Source: Eudorina sp. 2006-703-Eu-15 (lineage: Eukaryota; Chlorophyta; Chlorophyceae; Chlamydomonadales; Volvocaceae). From it: 64,000 nt of DNA. Position 1 is the first letter of the stretch. The number at the start of each line of letters is the position of its first letter. Under the pieces are notes generated by a model, which was given only the letters and a program-made list of their open reading frames with translations, did not search any database and was not told the origin of the DNA. Both the position numbers and the translations under genes were made by a program. Positions 11,101 through 41,825 of the stretch are shown piece after piece. Location of the stretch: positions 297,239-361,238 of the forward strand of contig BDSI01000100.1 in the NCBI GenBank assembly GCA_003117195.1, in the 5' to 3' direction.

Positions 11101-14100
11101 ATGTTGTGTGTTTGGGGGCCGGGGGGGGGCCTATGGGGGCACCCACCACGGGGTACCGAGCAGGGGGTGCAGGGGAACGAAGCGCGGGCGGCGCTGCCAC
11201 GCTGGCGTATGCAGCCGTCGGTGTGCGGCCGGCGGCGCGCTTGCGGCGGGCTGTGGAGGACGACCCCTCCGGACTGCCGGACGGCAGAAGCGTTTTGGGC
11301 GACTCTTTCCGGACTGCCGGCCTGACTGCTCCAGGGGAGAGGGGCGGGGCGAGATGCGGCGCACAAGGAGCTGTCCACCGGTGGTGTGGCATATGCATGC
11401 GGAACACCTCCCTCCTCCCCTTTCCTCCACCTTCCTCCACCTTGCTCCACCTTGCTCCCCGTTCCTCCCCCTTCCTCCACCTTCTTCCCACTCCCCGCGA
11501 ACATCGCACCCACCCTGCCCCAGTCTACCGAATGTCTGTGCCTCGTCCCCCCACGCCCGAAGCACGCACACATACTCAATTGGGCGACACTCGGCCCCTC
11601 GCATGTCACGCACTCCGGTTCTGCCTGCCTAAGTAACACACATACACACTCTCGCGCCTCAGTTCGCCGTGAGTATACGCAAGGGTTGGTGCGAGGGGGC
11701 TTCCTGGATGGATACAGATATGTCCCCCGGGGCCGCTGCCTCTGTCATGAACGCCTTCCCAGGCCGTAGCTCGACATCATAGACGTGGTCGTAACTTAAC
11801 AGTCCGACCGCTTGCTGCACCTCCCCGTGCGTACCGTACGACGTTCCGTAGGTGCCGTACGTGACGCGGAGAAGTACGTCGTGGAGGCGATTGAGGGTGC
11901 TCCGGAACCACTGGCGGGCCTGAAGCAGGCGCTGGCGGCCGTGTACTCCCTGCAGCCGGAGGCGGCGGAAGCTGGGAAGCCGGCGGCGGCCGCGCCCCTG
12001 GCGGCGATGCCGAACCCGTTCGGCGGCGCCATGACGAAGCCGCCGGCCGTCGTGATTGCGGAGGTGGCGGAGGCAGCGGCGGAGGAAGCCGCGACGTCGG
12101 GCGTGGTGGCGGTGGCGGAGCAGGCCGTAGATGACATGGCCATGGCGATGTCAGACCTGGCGGCGGCGGCGGAGGAGGCGGTGGAGGCCATCGCCGCCGT
12201 TGCGGATGCTGCGGCAGTGGCGGCGGATGTACGGCAGGCCGACGCGCCGTTCGCCGGCGAGGCCAAGGTCGCCGCCGCCGTCGAGGCCGCGGCGGTGGTG
12301 GCCAAGGCGGCGGAGATTGATTCCCTGGCTGTGGCGGATATTGCGCTGGCGGTGTCGGACATGGCGTCGGCGGTGGCGGAGATAGCCGACGCGGCGGCGG
12401 CGGCGGTGCCGGCGGCAGTGGCGGCGGTGGAGACTGCGGAGGTGGTCAGGCCGGGCGAGGCGGCGCTGCTGGATGCCATGGAGGTACGGCACTGACCTGG
12501 TCTATCCAGAGGGGGAAGGAAGGTCCCTCGGGGTGTGGGTATTTTGGGTCGGGACGGCGTAGCGCGAAATGGGGGCGGGTGGGTGCGGCAGCGCCATGTC
12601 ATGCACGGCTTTGTATGTATAGGAGGACCGAGCCGCAAGCTGTGTATGTTCGTAGGCAGGCAAGAGCAGGAGTGTGTGACATGCAAGGAGCCCGGGACCC
12701 ACAAGGCCCGTATGCCCGTATGCCACACAAATGCCCCTGCCCCAGCCGTGGGTGTGTATAAAAAAACTGAGCCGCGAGAAACGAACAAGATTATTGCGTT
12801 AGATATCCCATGTCGGGCATGACGTGATGGTTGACGCAGGATATGCCCAGCACCGCCGACGCCACCAAGCTGGTGGCTGTAGCAGATGTAGTCGAGCAGC
12901 TGGCGGTGGCGGTGGCGGAGCGGGCGGAGGCGGCCGCCGACGGCGCGACGCGCGTCGTGGAGGCAGTGGAGGCCGCCGAGGCCGCCGGCGGCGGCGCCAC
13001 GGCCAAGGAGGCGCTGGCGGCCGCGGCGGCGGTGGCCAAGGAGGCGGCGGCGGCGCCGACGGTGGAGCTGTCGGTGCTGGCGGACGTGGCGCGGGATGTC
13101 GCGGAGGTGGCGGCGGAGGTGGCGGACCTCGCGGCGAGCAACGCCAAGGCGGCGGAGGCGGCGGCGGAGGCGGTGGTCTCCGCGGCGCCCGAGGCCAAGA
13201 CAGGCCTGGTGCGTGGGTCGGGTCAGGATGATGAGGAGGAGGAGCCTGTGAGGGACCGGCGGTGCGATTCCAGTATTCACCCTGGGTCTAGACGTCACCC
13301 GCAGCGCGGGGCGTAGCCCAACCCCCACAGGGCCCTGCTGTTGTTGTCGTTGCTGCTTCTGATGCTGCTGCATGGCGCCGGTGGTGCCTTGCCGCTGCTG
13401 GTCATGCGCGGCACGAACCATCAGCTTGCCGGCGCCCGTGCGGTCCACCCGCCTTCCCCCTCCCTTGGAGGGCCCCGGGAGGAACCTCGGGCTGACCTGT
13501 CCGGAGCACCGAACTCAGACTTCGCGAATCTGTCAATAAAGCCCTCACCTCGCCAAGCCATGGCGCTGGGTAACACACCTCATTAGCCCTAATATCCCAT
13601 CCGAGGTTACGGTAGCTTGTTTGTTTGGTTTGCGTGGTATCAGCCTGATTTGACTTGTGTGCCTATCGTATCGGTACCGGGCTCGTGGGGTCGGCTCGGG
13701 CTCGCAGGCCGGCCTGGCCCCCATGTCGGCGGCGGAGAAGACGGCCCTGGAGGAGCTCAAGATGGAGGCGGCGGAGACGGCGGCGGCTGCCCGTGCGGCG
13801 GCGATGGTGGCGGCTGATGCGCAGGTGAGGGCGGGGAGGGGGCGGCGCGTGAGAGCCGTGCCAGGTACGATATACGGGGTACGGAATACGGGACATGGTA
13901 CTCGGAAAGTGTAACCTCCAGGATCAGACAGCGGCACGGCCAGCCTTCTGAATCCATCCACAGGCATCGTAACCAGCCCCGGGACAGCAATCAACCCATT
14001 CATCTACCCTATGTATGACCCTGCCACATCCGCATCTGCCCGCTCGAAGCACTCCGCAGTCTCAACAATCCCGCAATCCCGCACCCGAATTCAATGCCTC

Positions 14101-16345
14101 ATTCATGCCGTCTCGTGGTGGGTGGCTGGTAACAGCCTTCGATGGTGGGTGGGTTTTGAGATGCCCTCTGGAAAAGGGTGTGGGTTGTGATACGGTACTG
14201 TGCATATCTGTCAAGACACCAGTGACTGAGCTACGGCTCATGCCCTCACGGCTCGTCCTCCGGTGCACCACAGGCGATCGCCGAGGCGGCCAAGCTCGCC
14301 GCAGACGTGGTTTCGGAGCTGGCGGGCGACGAGCCCGCCACGGCAGCGGTTGAGGCCCGGGAGGCCGCTGTCTCAGCGGCGGCGGCGGCTGCCGCCGCGG
14401 CGGCGGAGGAGGTGCAGCAGCCCGAGATGCCCACGGTGGTGGCGGCGCCAGCAGTCAAGGCGGTGGCACCGGAGCCTGTGGTGGCGGCCCCTGCTGTGGC
14501 CGCTGCGGCAGCAGCGACTGAGGTGAAGCCCGTCGAGCCAAAGACAGAAGCCAAGGCCGAGCCGGCCAAGGCGGAGGTGAAGCCGGAGCCGGTCAAGGCC
14601 GAGTCAAAGCCGGAGTCGAAGCCGGAGCCGGTCAAGGCTGAGCCGAAGCCGGAGCCAGTCAAGGCCGAGTCGAAGCCAGAGCCGGTCGAGGCCGGGTCGA
14701 AGCCGGAGCCGGTCAAGGCTGAGTCGAAGCCGGAGTCGAAGCTGGAGCCGGTCGAGGCCGAGTCGAAGCCGGAGCCAGTCAAGGCCGAGTCGAAGCCGGA
14801 GCCGGTCAAGGCTGAGTCGAAGCCGGAGCCGGTCAAGGCCGAGTCGAAGCCGGAGTCGAAGCCAGAGCCGACGCCGGAGCCAGTCAAGGCCGAGTCGAAG
14901 GCAGAGCCGGTCAAGGCCGAGTCGAAGCCTGAGCCAAAGCCGGAGCCGGTCAAGGCCGAGTCAAAGCCGGAGTCGAAGCCGGAGTCAAAGCCGGAGCCGG
15001 TCAAGGCCGAGTCGAAGCTGGAGCCGAAGCCGGAGCCAGTCAAGGCCGAATCGAAGCCGGAGCCGAAGCCGGAGCCAGTCAAGGCCGAGTCGAAGCCGGA
15101 GCCGGTCAAGGCCGAGTCAAAGCCAGAGCCGGTCAAGGCCGAATCAAAGCCGGAGCCGAAGCCGGAGCCGGTCAAGGCCGAATCGAAGCCGGAGCTGAAG
15201 CCGGAGCCAGCCAAGGCCGAGTCGAAGCCGGAGCCGGTCAAGGCCGAGTCAAAGCCGGAGCCGGTCAAGGCTGAGTCGAAGGCTGAGTCAGTGAAGGTCG
15301 TGGCTAAGGAGGACGAGAGCGGGTCCTCAGCGCCAGCAGTAGCGGCCCCGGAGGCGGATCAACCCGCCCCCCTGGACCGGCTGTTGGAGGTGGCGCCGGG
15401 GGTCGGGGCGGCGGCCGCAGCGCTGGGCGCCGCCGTCCTGTTGCCGCGGCTGTACCGGGATGTGCTGGTTCCGGAGCTGGAGGCCAACGAGGTGGGTCAG
15501 GCCTTGGGGATGCGGTTGTTGGGTACGGTCGCCCAGATGCGGCGCGTGGTGGCGGCCGGGAGTCAGGGTTGAAGGGAGGGTCACGGTTGGAGGGCGCCCC
15601 GACCGCTTAGGCGCTGCCCTGCGCTGCTGTTGAGTCCGATGCGGTCAGGTTTGGACGTCCTCGGCAGTCGGCACCCCTCCTGAAGGGGCTTATCCATCGG
15701 GACAAGCACAGGAACGGCTGGGCAGGTGGATATCATCAGGTCAGCCCTTGAGCCGCCGCAGTGCGCAGCGCGCGCACGCACCAATGCATGTGTCCCATCC
15801 AGCAGTGGACGGGCTCGTGCGCTCGGACCGCCCGGGTGAGGATGTCGGCGCAGCTTGGGTGCGGGGGCCCCTCTCGACGGCCCCCCTAGAGCAGTTGGAA
15901 TATGTCTCGCCAGGTTCCTGTGAACCCGTGTCCAGCAAAGCCCATCAAAGGCGGAGGACCCCACCTGGGACAGGTGGCCGTGTCAAACCCAAAGGCATGG
16001 CCAACCGCCCGTCAACACTCCGAACCCCCAACACTCCGAACCCCCAACACTCCGAACCCCCAACACTCCGAACCCCCCGCATGTGTGGAGACTCTGCCCG
16101 AACCAACCCGGAAAGGATGTACTTGCCACTATCCATGTGTGCCCATGAATGTATGTATGTGTTGTGTATTTCACGAGAATCCCGACCGAGCCACCCATGC
16201 CCATGATACCTACCGGGTAACGCATGGTGTGTGTGCGTGTGCGCAGGCTCGCCGCCGGGTGCAGGAGCAACGCGAGGCGGAAATCCGGAGGGCTCAGCGG
16301 GAGGCGCTGCTGGCGAGGGCGCGGTCTAACAGCCGCCGGCGCTGA
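8105..16345 (+). CDS. Ala-rich KPEP-repeat protein with plastid/thylakoid-type N-terminus, ten exons
   Basis: Exons by eye: 8105-8516, 8838-8893, 9110-9265, 9727-9979, 10391-11071, 11852-12483, 12840-13208, 13708-13824, 14274-15491, 16247-16345. All junction phases agree and give about 1330 aa. Residues 1-90 are Ser/Ala/Arg-rich like a plastid transit peptide. Residues ~93-118 are hydrophobic and end TPSFASEA, like a thylakoid-lumen cleavage site. Exon 3 encodes a charged helix (ELVDELLRQL, then ERLIARLV). Exons 4-8 are long Ala/Val/Glu helices, exon 9 holds ~250 residues of KPEPVKAES-type repeat, and near residue 1266 a single hydrophobic segment (GAAAAALGAAVLLP) precedes a basic C-terminus. 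I do not recognise the family; a thylakoid-associated structural role is inference. If intron 9 is retained, the protein ends at 15570 instead. The donor at 11071 (GTCGGC) is weak. Confidence 0.7.
14530..15290 (+). repeat. imperfect tandem repeat coding for KPEPVKAES units
   Basis: GAGTCGAAGCCGGAGCCGGT-type units of 27 to 39 nt recur about two dozen times, in frame with exon 9 of the Ala-rich gene. All unit lengths are multiples of three, so the opposite strand is also open for 340 codons (Gly-Ser-Phe-Asp repeats), which is a shadow. Confidence 0.9.
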
Positions 16346-19300
16346 CGACTGACTGACTGGGAGAGCTCGCAACCCCGCAGAAGTTGAGAGTGGGCCCGTC
16401 CCATGTACATCCGTTGCTGACTGCTCTCAGATGGGGGGTTGGTTATGTCGGCGCGGGAACAGGACTGGCGGTCGTTGGAACGCGTTGATTTGATTATAGA
16501 GAGCAGGGTTGGAGCGTACGTTGTTGGCGTGTGGGATCGTTGCCCCAAGTGTGGAGGCGCGGGAGGCGGCGGAGAGCATACCCCCGGAGAGCCCCTCGTC
16601 AGCTCGTACCGTAGCTCGTGAGCCGCACGTTGCTGGTCTGCCAGTCGGGCGAGGGGTCACAGCCGGTCGGCATGGTGAGCCGGAAGTGCGTCGGGGTGGG
16701 GGTGGGTTTGTGGTGTATGGCGTCTCCGGTGGCTGCAGCCGCTGTCAAGTGGTCACACCCACCCGTGTTGCTGTTGCTGTTGCTGTTGCGGTCCGGGCTT
16801 TTCGTGCTCCGCGGTGCCCCGTGGCGCTCTTCCCGACGGTGCGATTCAGTGCGGTTGTGGCGCGGAGTGTGTAGTTGGGCCCGCGGGGCTCTGTGTGTGT
16901 GTGTGTGTGTGTGTATGTGTGTGTGTGTGTGGGTGTGTGTGGGTGTGTGTGCTTGGGAAAGGAACCCCCCCGACCGAACCCAGGTGTGTTTAGAATTGCA
17001 ACCCAGGTGTGTGTATGTGTGTGTCTGTGTGTGGATCCTTGTGGGGTAGTTCTTTGTGCTCCGTGTATCCGCATGTGGCTTACATTCTTTCGCAGGGCCT
17101 TGGCCGCCGTCTGGTTCGCCTCCGGCTTGCTCCTGTGGCGGCTGGCTTTGCCCCTTCATGAGACCTACAACCGGCGGCATCCATCCGACAGGGGGGGCGC
17201 ATTGCACATGTCGTCACCGGCGGGTGCGTGTGGGCGGCTTTGCAGCAGGTGTTTCGGCTGTTTGGACGTACCACTGGATCGATTCGCGAACAGGGATACC
17301 GTTGGGCTGGCGGCGGTGGCGGTACCGGGAGGCACCCCTCCGTGGGCGCCGCTGCGGGTCGTGTTGACAGCAGTTGTTAGTAAGGAAGTGGTGGTGGCGT
17401 CGGTGGTGGTGGTGGTGGTGGTGGCAGGGTCCTCAAGCAGTCGTGGTGCAGCCGCGAGGTGCATGCCTTGCGCTGGTGCAGCACGAAACAGCGGCCTAAA
17501 GTACGGCGCAGCGCCGTACAGTTCAGTACGGGACCGGAGCTGTGAACGCGTGGAGGCGGGTTGGCGGAAGGGAATGCTGCGGGGAATCCCCGGCTGCGGG
17601 TTCGGTGTGGGAGGTGCAAGGCATTGGGCTGCTCGGGAGGGGAGCCCACTGGCGGCACGAGTCGGAAAGAATCCAGGGTCCCGGGGTCGTTACCCAAATA
17701 ATGGCTATCCTATCTTAATACCGTGTGGTGAGCTCGCGCGCGCCGGACGGACTGGTAGGTGGGGAAGATGTCCAGGGCATAGGTTCCCCCTGGGGTCAGA
17801 CGAGTTTGCTGCCAGGACGGCAGGCGGGCTCAGGCGGCTTGGGCTCAGTGGGGTGCGTCAGTAGATGTGGGCGGGGCTGTGGGGGATGAGTTGTGGGCGG
17901 GTGAGATGCCACGCGCGCTCCCTGGCACTGCCTGCTGAAGCGGGCCGGCGCACCGCAACTGGAAGTCTGTGTGTGAAGGTTGCCTGGTATAGTGTTTTTT
18001 TTTGCGTTGTGGAGTGTGGTGGTTTATTTCGCGCTAGGGTTTGTATCGACCCTCCACGGGTCGGCATTTGGCGGATGCTGCGGCCATCGGACCTCGTCGC
18101 GCCATTTTTTGTGTTCCTCACCAGCAGGCGAGGAGAGAAGAATGAGAGACATATCGTTTAGGCAAGATGTAGGGGTGCGGCGAAGTTTGCGTACTGGGGT
18201 GGGATGGAGAGCAGGCAGGCGCGCTGCATGCGCACGAGATACTGGGTGCCTGGTGAAGGTTTTTTGGAGTTCCGATGTTGCTGTTTTGACGCACTGGTGA
18301 TGCACGTTGTGATTACGAGAGATATCGAACGAAGCGAGCAGCTGCCGCTGACAATTCCCAGCCGAGGCTTGGCTGTGGCTGAAGGGTAAATAAAATGTAT
18401 GTTGCTCTTAATTTTTTGACAGGCATATCTAAGAACGGAGGCTGCTTGAGCATAATCCAATAATGGATGCTTGAGTGAGCGGTGTCAAGCGCTCGGCGTC
18501 GGCCCAGCACCTCAAGGTCTCCAATCGCGCCCACAAAACATATCTCACGGCTGTGCCCTGTACGAACCGCTCGCGCGTATGTCGTACAACCACGCACCCC
18601 TCCGCCCGGGCCGCCGCCGACCTCCACCCGACAGCTCTCGCGCTCTCTCGGGTCACCAACGCCAACGTACTACCCGCGCATGTACGCACCGCACACACCC
18701 AACCGCACACACATGATTCTCTTCACGGACTGTCTTCTCATCTCATCTCTCTCGGAATCCAAAATCGCGCACCCCTGCGTCCACCGCCCAGGACAGGGTG
18801 CCTGGCCCCAGGCGCTCCGACCCCAACCCCTCTCAACACGCCCACACACCCACACACCCACGCCCGTACCCGACCAAGGTCCGCATGCCTCCTGGGGGCA
18901 TCTGCAGCTGCAGCAGCAGCAGCAGTGACAGCCCCACGACGGCATATGCGGCGAGCGGTTGGGAAAAGCGCGAGCCGTCCCACACCAATCACCGACACAG
19001 AACGCCACAAACGACCACGTGCCACACCAGGCAAATGGTCCCCCCAACCCAAAGGAACCCACGCCGGGCTCAACCGCCCAACATTCGCGTACGTTCGCCC
19101 CTTCCGCCCTTCCTGCCCCCCCCTTCACCCGAGACCCCCCTGCAAAATCTTCGCTGTACATCACATCACATACACACCGCGCACGAACAAACATGTCCAG
19201 CCAGCTCATCCACCCTGTTGGTTTCCCACCACCACCACCACCACCACCACCACGAACGGCTCCAACGCCCCAACTCAAACGCATGCCGCGCCGTGCCCAG

Positions 19301-20418
19301 CCCCACACCTCGCAGTGCCGCCCACCAGAGCCCCCCCCCCCCGTTTGCAGCCCAAGCAGCTGTCGCCGCCGAAGCCGCACCCCTCTCGGCTGGGGTCCTT
19401 GGACGATGGCCAGACGGGCGCATCGCCCGGCCCAGCCCCGCCCAGCACCCTCACGCAGCGCTGTTGTCGATGCCGCCGAGAGCCGCCCCAAGACAGCGTC
19501 AGTGACGCCTCCCGCCCGTCCGCAGCGGCCTAAGGCCTCGGGCTGTATCGGGCGCCCGCCTCGCCTCATCGCCCGTCCGCGTCCGTTGCGCTGCCCACCA
19601 GGGGGGTCCCCCCTCCCCCAAACATGAACTCGGGAGGTCCCCCGAACCCTATCCATACATCACACCACCAACGCCCTCCACCGCCTCCACCACCACCTGG
19701 CCCACGGTGTTGGAAAGGGGATCCACGGGCAGCGCATATGCGTCGCCACCTCGCCGACCGGAGAGTCCCACGGGTCTGCCGGAGAGTCCCACGGGTCTGC
19801 CGGAGAGTCCCATGGGTCTGCCTGCCCGTTCGTCTGTCCGTCCCAATAGGATTAGCTCCCCGTCCCCGTATGAGACGGGGGATGCGGCGGAATACACACC
19901 GCGTGGGTCAACTCAGGCTCAGCCCGGTGGGGCCTGCGGTGGGGCCTGCGGTGGGGCCGCCGAACCGGTGGGGCCGCCCGCTGACCGCCTTCGGGCGCTG
20001 CGCGCTGTGGGCGCTGTCGGCGTTGTCGGCGCTGTCGGCGTTGTCGGCCCTGTCGGCGCTGTCGGCCCTGTCGCCCACCACTTGGACCTCGGACCTCGCG
20101 TCGGCGCCGTCACGACGCTTCTCGCGCGCTGCGCCCACCCGCCGTGTGCCACCCGCAGTGGAGGCGCCAGGGGGCGCTGCGAACCGCTGTTGGACACACC
20201 CGGTTGTGATGTTCCACCGTCCGGCCCTTGCGCCCTCGCCCTCGCCGTCGCCCTCGCCCCTCGCCGTCGCCCCTCGCCCGCGCCCTCGCCTAACCAACTC
20301 GCCTTCGCCCTCGCCGTACCACTGCCTCAGCGTGTACGTGCCCTTGTCAGCCCGCACCACAGCTGCGACAGTGCGAGGTCGGGGAGGGCCCAGGCGCTGC
20401 ACCCTCATCCTCCTGTTG

Positions 20419-20449
<31 letters not shown>

Positions 20450-20489
20450 CGTTCCAGTTGCCGCGCCGCGCCTCCCTGCTCCGTACTTA
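16346..20489. other. intergenic region without a supported gene
   Basis: It contains a GT run at about 16890-16955, a GTG run at 17404-17424, an AT-richer stretch at 18100-18450, a CAC run at about 19230-19253, a CTG run at 20421-20450 and CCGTC/CCTCG tracts around 20220-20290. Long plus-strand frames at 18475-20549 are Pro/Arg-rich without motif, and their 3' part overlaps the last exon of the KASII gene. The 3' UTR of the KASII gene must lie at the right end. No TGTAA was found on the minus strand here. Confidence 0.4.
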
Positions 20490-28356
<7,867 letters not shown>

Positions 28357-31228
28357 GAAAATCGGCGATCGATAGTTGTAATACGCGGTTCTGGTTGGAG
28401 GCCTGCTCCTTTAGGCAGAGCTGCTCACCGAGCATTCGCCGCCGAGCTTGCGTGTCACGCTGAACAAACGATGGGAAATCGGGACAAGTGGATCACTACT
28501 TAGGATAAACCTTCAATTTTAACACCTAAAGGTATGGATTGGGGCAGTACGCGATGAAAGCGCTGGCGTTACGCCGCAACACGCAAGCAAATGTTTGCGA
28601 GCACCACGTGTACGTAGAACTTAATCACTGGTTATGATTCTAAAGCGAAAGACTACTTCGGGGTAAAGATCGCGGGTGAAGACGTGTCAACCAGTTGGAT
28701 CTTCATTGCAATGCAAAACGCCCGCATGCAGTCTTGAGCAGCTGTACGCGCTGCGTTTGCAGCAAACGATGTAACACGTGCTTTTTATTATGTGCCTTGT
28801 AGTTTTCTTGTCGAGACAATTAAACAACTTCCCCAACCACCGTGTTTTAGCTTGACGTTGGTGATGCCACGCGGCTTCCGTGATGCAGTGTCCATGGCTC
28901 TTATCATTGCATTACGTACAAAGTTTGCAAAGTGCTTGATGCATGGCATGGCTTCTACAAGGAAAAACGTTCAAGCCGCTTCACACTGCGACGGTGTCCT
29001 CCGCCTGGGTACCCGGGGCATTCTGATTAGAGCGTTAATGGCTATCTCTCCCACAAACAAGAGCTGGGTTTGCATGATCCCAGCCCGTGAGATGTGCTGA
29101 CAACGCTCTCCAGGTACCTTCAGGGCAGTGGCGTCGCCGATGGCGCCCTCCGTTCTCAGCCGGGAATGGGAGAACCCGATTCAACTTTAAGACCCCCCCC
29201 GCATGATGCAGATGGTGCAAAATCAGTCTCGCGATCACAGATCCCGCTGCCGCAGATGTGGATCGCAAGCACTGATCGCTGTTGAAGTCTCTAGTCGGTC
29301 AGTCTCCCCGCTGCGCCTCACTTGGCCTCAGTGCGGGTCCTGACGCCCCATCGCTGCTGTCCGATGCTGTGGGGTCAATCACGGCGGCTGGACGGCAACG
29401 GAAACGCGAAGACTCTCCCGCGCCCCCCTCCCCCCTCCCCGCGGCGGGTGCACAAGTGAACCCCACCGGCGACCGCGGGCGACTAGCTGACTACCTGTTA
29501 CGTGATATCAACCCAATCATTATCATTCCGTACAGCCTGTAGTCCTGCAGCCCGTGAACGTACGACCCATTCCAGTTCTGTTGCCCGTCACCTCACGGAC
29601 TGGCGGAGGACCAGCTGGGGGAGGTGCGGCATTATTGGGCGCCAGCACTCTCAGAATTCGGCAACCACTGGCCGTTCGGGCAGTCGGTGGTTATCCCCCT
29701 CTCTCGCGCAATACACGCAGGGCTGATCTCCTGCATCCGCGGCACACACCCATGTGCAACTAACTCACCCTGTCGCGCGCAGGCGAACGCTCTGTCCATG
29801 CAGCCGCACAGGCCGGGTCGTCCAGCGGCCCCCCCCCCGCTGCGCCCCGCCCCGACCCGCCCCGCAGCTTCCCCTCCGTTTCCCCTGCCCCTGCCCCTGC
29901 CGCAGCAGCCCAGCGGGCGACAGCCCTCATTACCTCTTCGGAGGCGAGTGACGGCCCCCCGAGGGGCCAAACCCGCGCACCATGACGGCTGACGCCCCTC
30001 CCCTCCCTACCCGCCCGGAGGCCGATGGACCGCACCGCCTGGCCGGGGCGACCCCAGCACCCCACCCATACGGCTTGCGGCGATCCACGCACCCCAGCGG
30101 GCACCGCAGTGCACCTAGTTACAACCACAGTCTGCGCAGGGTCGGGGGGAGGCCCACGGGGACCCGCCTCCGAGCGCCACCCGTCAGACCCGGCGATGTC
30201 CAGATGAGCCGGAGGTCCGTAGACGGTGTCGGCCTGGCCACGGCAGCTGAGAGCTGACGGTGACACACGAGCCCCTCGACTGGCTCGTTGCGGCGGGCTC
30301 ATCGCCACATCGGGTGCGCGCTGATGACGGGCCTCAGCTGCGTGCCGGCTCCTGCACCGGGGTTACCATAAATGATTTGACACTTGCCTGACGCGCATGT
30401 CGGCACCGGAGTACCCCATCCGTCGGATGGCGGTGTGGCCACTCCCTCCCTCATGCCAATAACTTTCACGCAGCGACTAGACCCTTCCCTCCTCCCTCCG
30501 GGGTACTCGGGTCTGTCTGAGCACACGTGTCCACCAGCTGTGTGCATCGCCTGTGGAGCTTTGGTCACCCAAATACAGGACACAACACACTCTGACTTCC
30601 GGGCGGTTATTCCGGGCGGTTATTCCGGGCGGTTATTCCAGTACGAAGTGCCCACGCGGGACACCCTGGCGTGGGGGCTGTCACGGCCCTCCCTGTCAAC
30701 AGCTTGCATCGCAGGAAGCAAAGTTCAGTACGGAATATGTACGGATATAGACATGTGGATGGAGGTGCCACGGACTTTCATGGTCTCGGAGCGGCAGTCA
30801 GGGTGGGGTCCTAGGCGTCTAGGGTTGTAGGTGTAGGTTTGAGGGTTGTAGGGCAGGATGAGTGGGATGTCGCCCCGGCCAGTGCCCAGCTGCCCACACG
30901 GCGCACTCCTCTCACGGCCTCCCCGCGCGCAGGACCATCCTCAACCGACCGCCGTTGCACCGGGTCAACGCCCTCCACCCGACAACTGACAACTGTCACC
31001 AACCCACGTCCATTCATTCGAACAGCCCCAGCGCAAATCCACAGTCTGCCCAACGACCGGGGCGAGCATCGCGCAACTGTCAACCACCCGGTTGCTCTCA
31101 ACGGTACCTCAACCCCAATACCCAATACCCGGCATCTCACCACCCAGCAGTATCCATTCGCCCATCCATCCATCCCGTTACCCACGAACTCATCCGTAAC
31201 AATACCCTCCACCATCAGCTTCTTCAAC
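28357..31228. other. AT-richer then GC-rich intergenic DNA, KASII upstream region
   Basis: 28357-29300 is AT-richer and is the presumed promoter and 5' UTR side of the KASII gene; no regulatory motif could be assigned. 29300-31228 has scattered protein-like stretches on both strands but no chain of exons with consistent phases. A three-copy GGGCGGTTATTCC repeat sits at 30601-30638. A minus-strand TGTAA lies at 30123-30119. Confidence 0.35.
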
Positions 31229-31350
31229 CACCACCACCACCACCACCACCACCACCACCACCACCACCACCACCACCACCACCACCACCACCACCACCAC
31301 CACCACCACCACCACCACCACCACCACCACCACCACCACCACCACCACCA
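31229..31350. repeat. (CAC)n trinucleotide array
   Basis: About 40 uninterrupted CAC units. They produce poly-His, poly-Pro, poly-Thr and, on the other strand, poly-Gly and poly-Val open frames, none of which I believe. Confidence 0.95.
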
Positions 31351-32191
31351 TTATCATATCCACTGCCAGGCCCAAACCCAGTGCCCACCTCCCACCTCCC
31401 AACTCCACGGGAGGGCTGAGGCCCACGAGCCGACACCACGAAAGCCTCTGGCCGCGTCGATCCCAGCAGGCCTTGTCGTTGGAAAGCACGATGAGGAGGA
31501 CCGCATGCAGAGGCGACACGCCCGCGCACAGCAGGCAGCGACCCTCCCCGGCCGGGGTCTGTGTGGAACGCGAACCCCACCTCCTCAGACGCGCGGGGTG
31601 GGGGGTGGGGGTGGGGTGGGGGTGGGGGGTGGGGTGGGGTGGGGTGGGGGTGGGGGGGTAAAGGGACCTTCTGCAACCTTCTGAGATGGGCCCTGACGTC
31701 GCTGGGCCGGGTCAGCAGCACGCCCCTCTCCGCCTCTCGCTCTCGCGCAGGCGCCCGCCTGCCCTGCCCGCCTGCCCGCCTGCCGGCTCTGGGAGGGCGA
31801 TCGCGCTCTCCCCTCCCCCCCTGCCTTCCTCACTCCCTGCACTCGCATCGCACACACCGCCTCCGATATTGCAGGGCGTAGGCCTCGCACGCCACACCCG
31901 GCGACGCCCAAACACAGTGCTGAACCCCGACCACCCCAGGGGGTAATGCGGCGGCTGCCTCCGTTGCGCCCCTGCGCTGCGCGGACGGCAGATGGTGGGG
32001 GCCCCCATCAACAGTTCTTCCTTCATCTTTTCATCCACATACACGAGAGCGCAATACATACGACATGTACAATGTCAGCCCTGATCACTTGGCTTCCGAG
32101 CTTGGATTGTGTTAAAAGATGTTCAAGTGGGTTGTGTGTACGGCACCTGCGGCACGCACACGCGTCGTCGTCCTGCGAGGAGCAGTACACC
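31351..32191. other. intergenic region with possible minus-strand exons and a GGGGT tract
   Basis: 31598-31657 is a GGGGT/GGGTG tract. On the minus strand 31739-31668 encodes a protein-like stretch (LLTRPSDVRAHLRRLQK) followed by a donor-like AAG|GTCCCT. 31590-31490 could be the next exon in the same phase. No family was recognised and the gene cannot be closed. The part next to 32191 should contain the 3' UTR of the glycoprotein gene. Confidence 0.3.

Positions 32192-41825
<9,634 letters not shown>

Noticed and set aside
14246..15268. 340-codon minus-strand frame of Gly-Ser-Phe-Asp repeats
   Set aside because: Antisense shadow of the KPEP-coding repeat; no flanking exons or signals on that strand.
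31224..31721. Poly-His, poly-Pro and poly-Gly frames over the CAC array
   Set aside because: Pure microsatellite translation.
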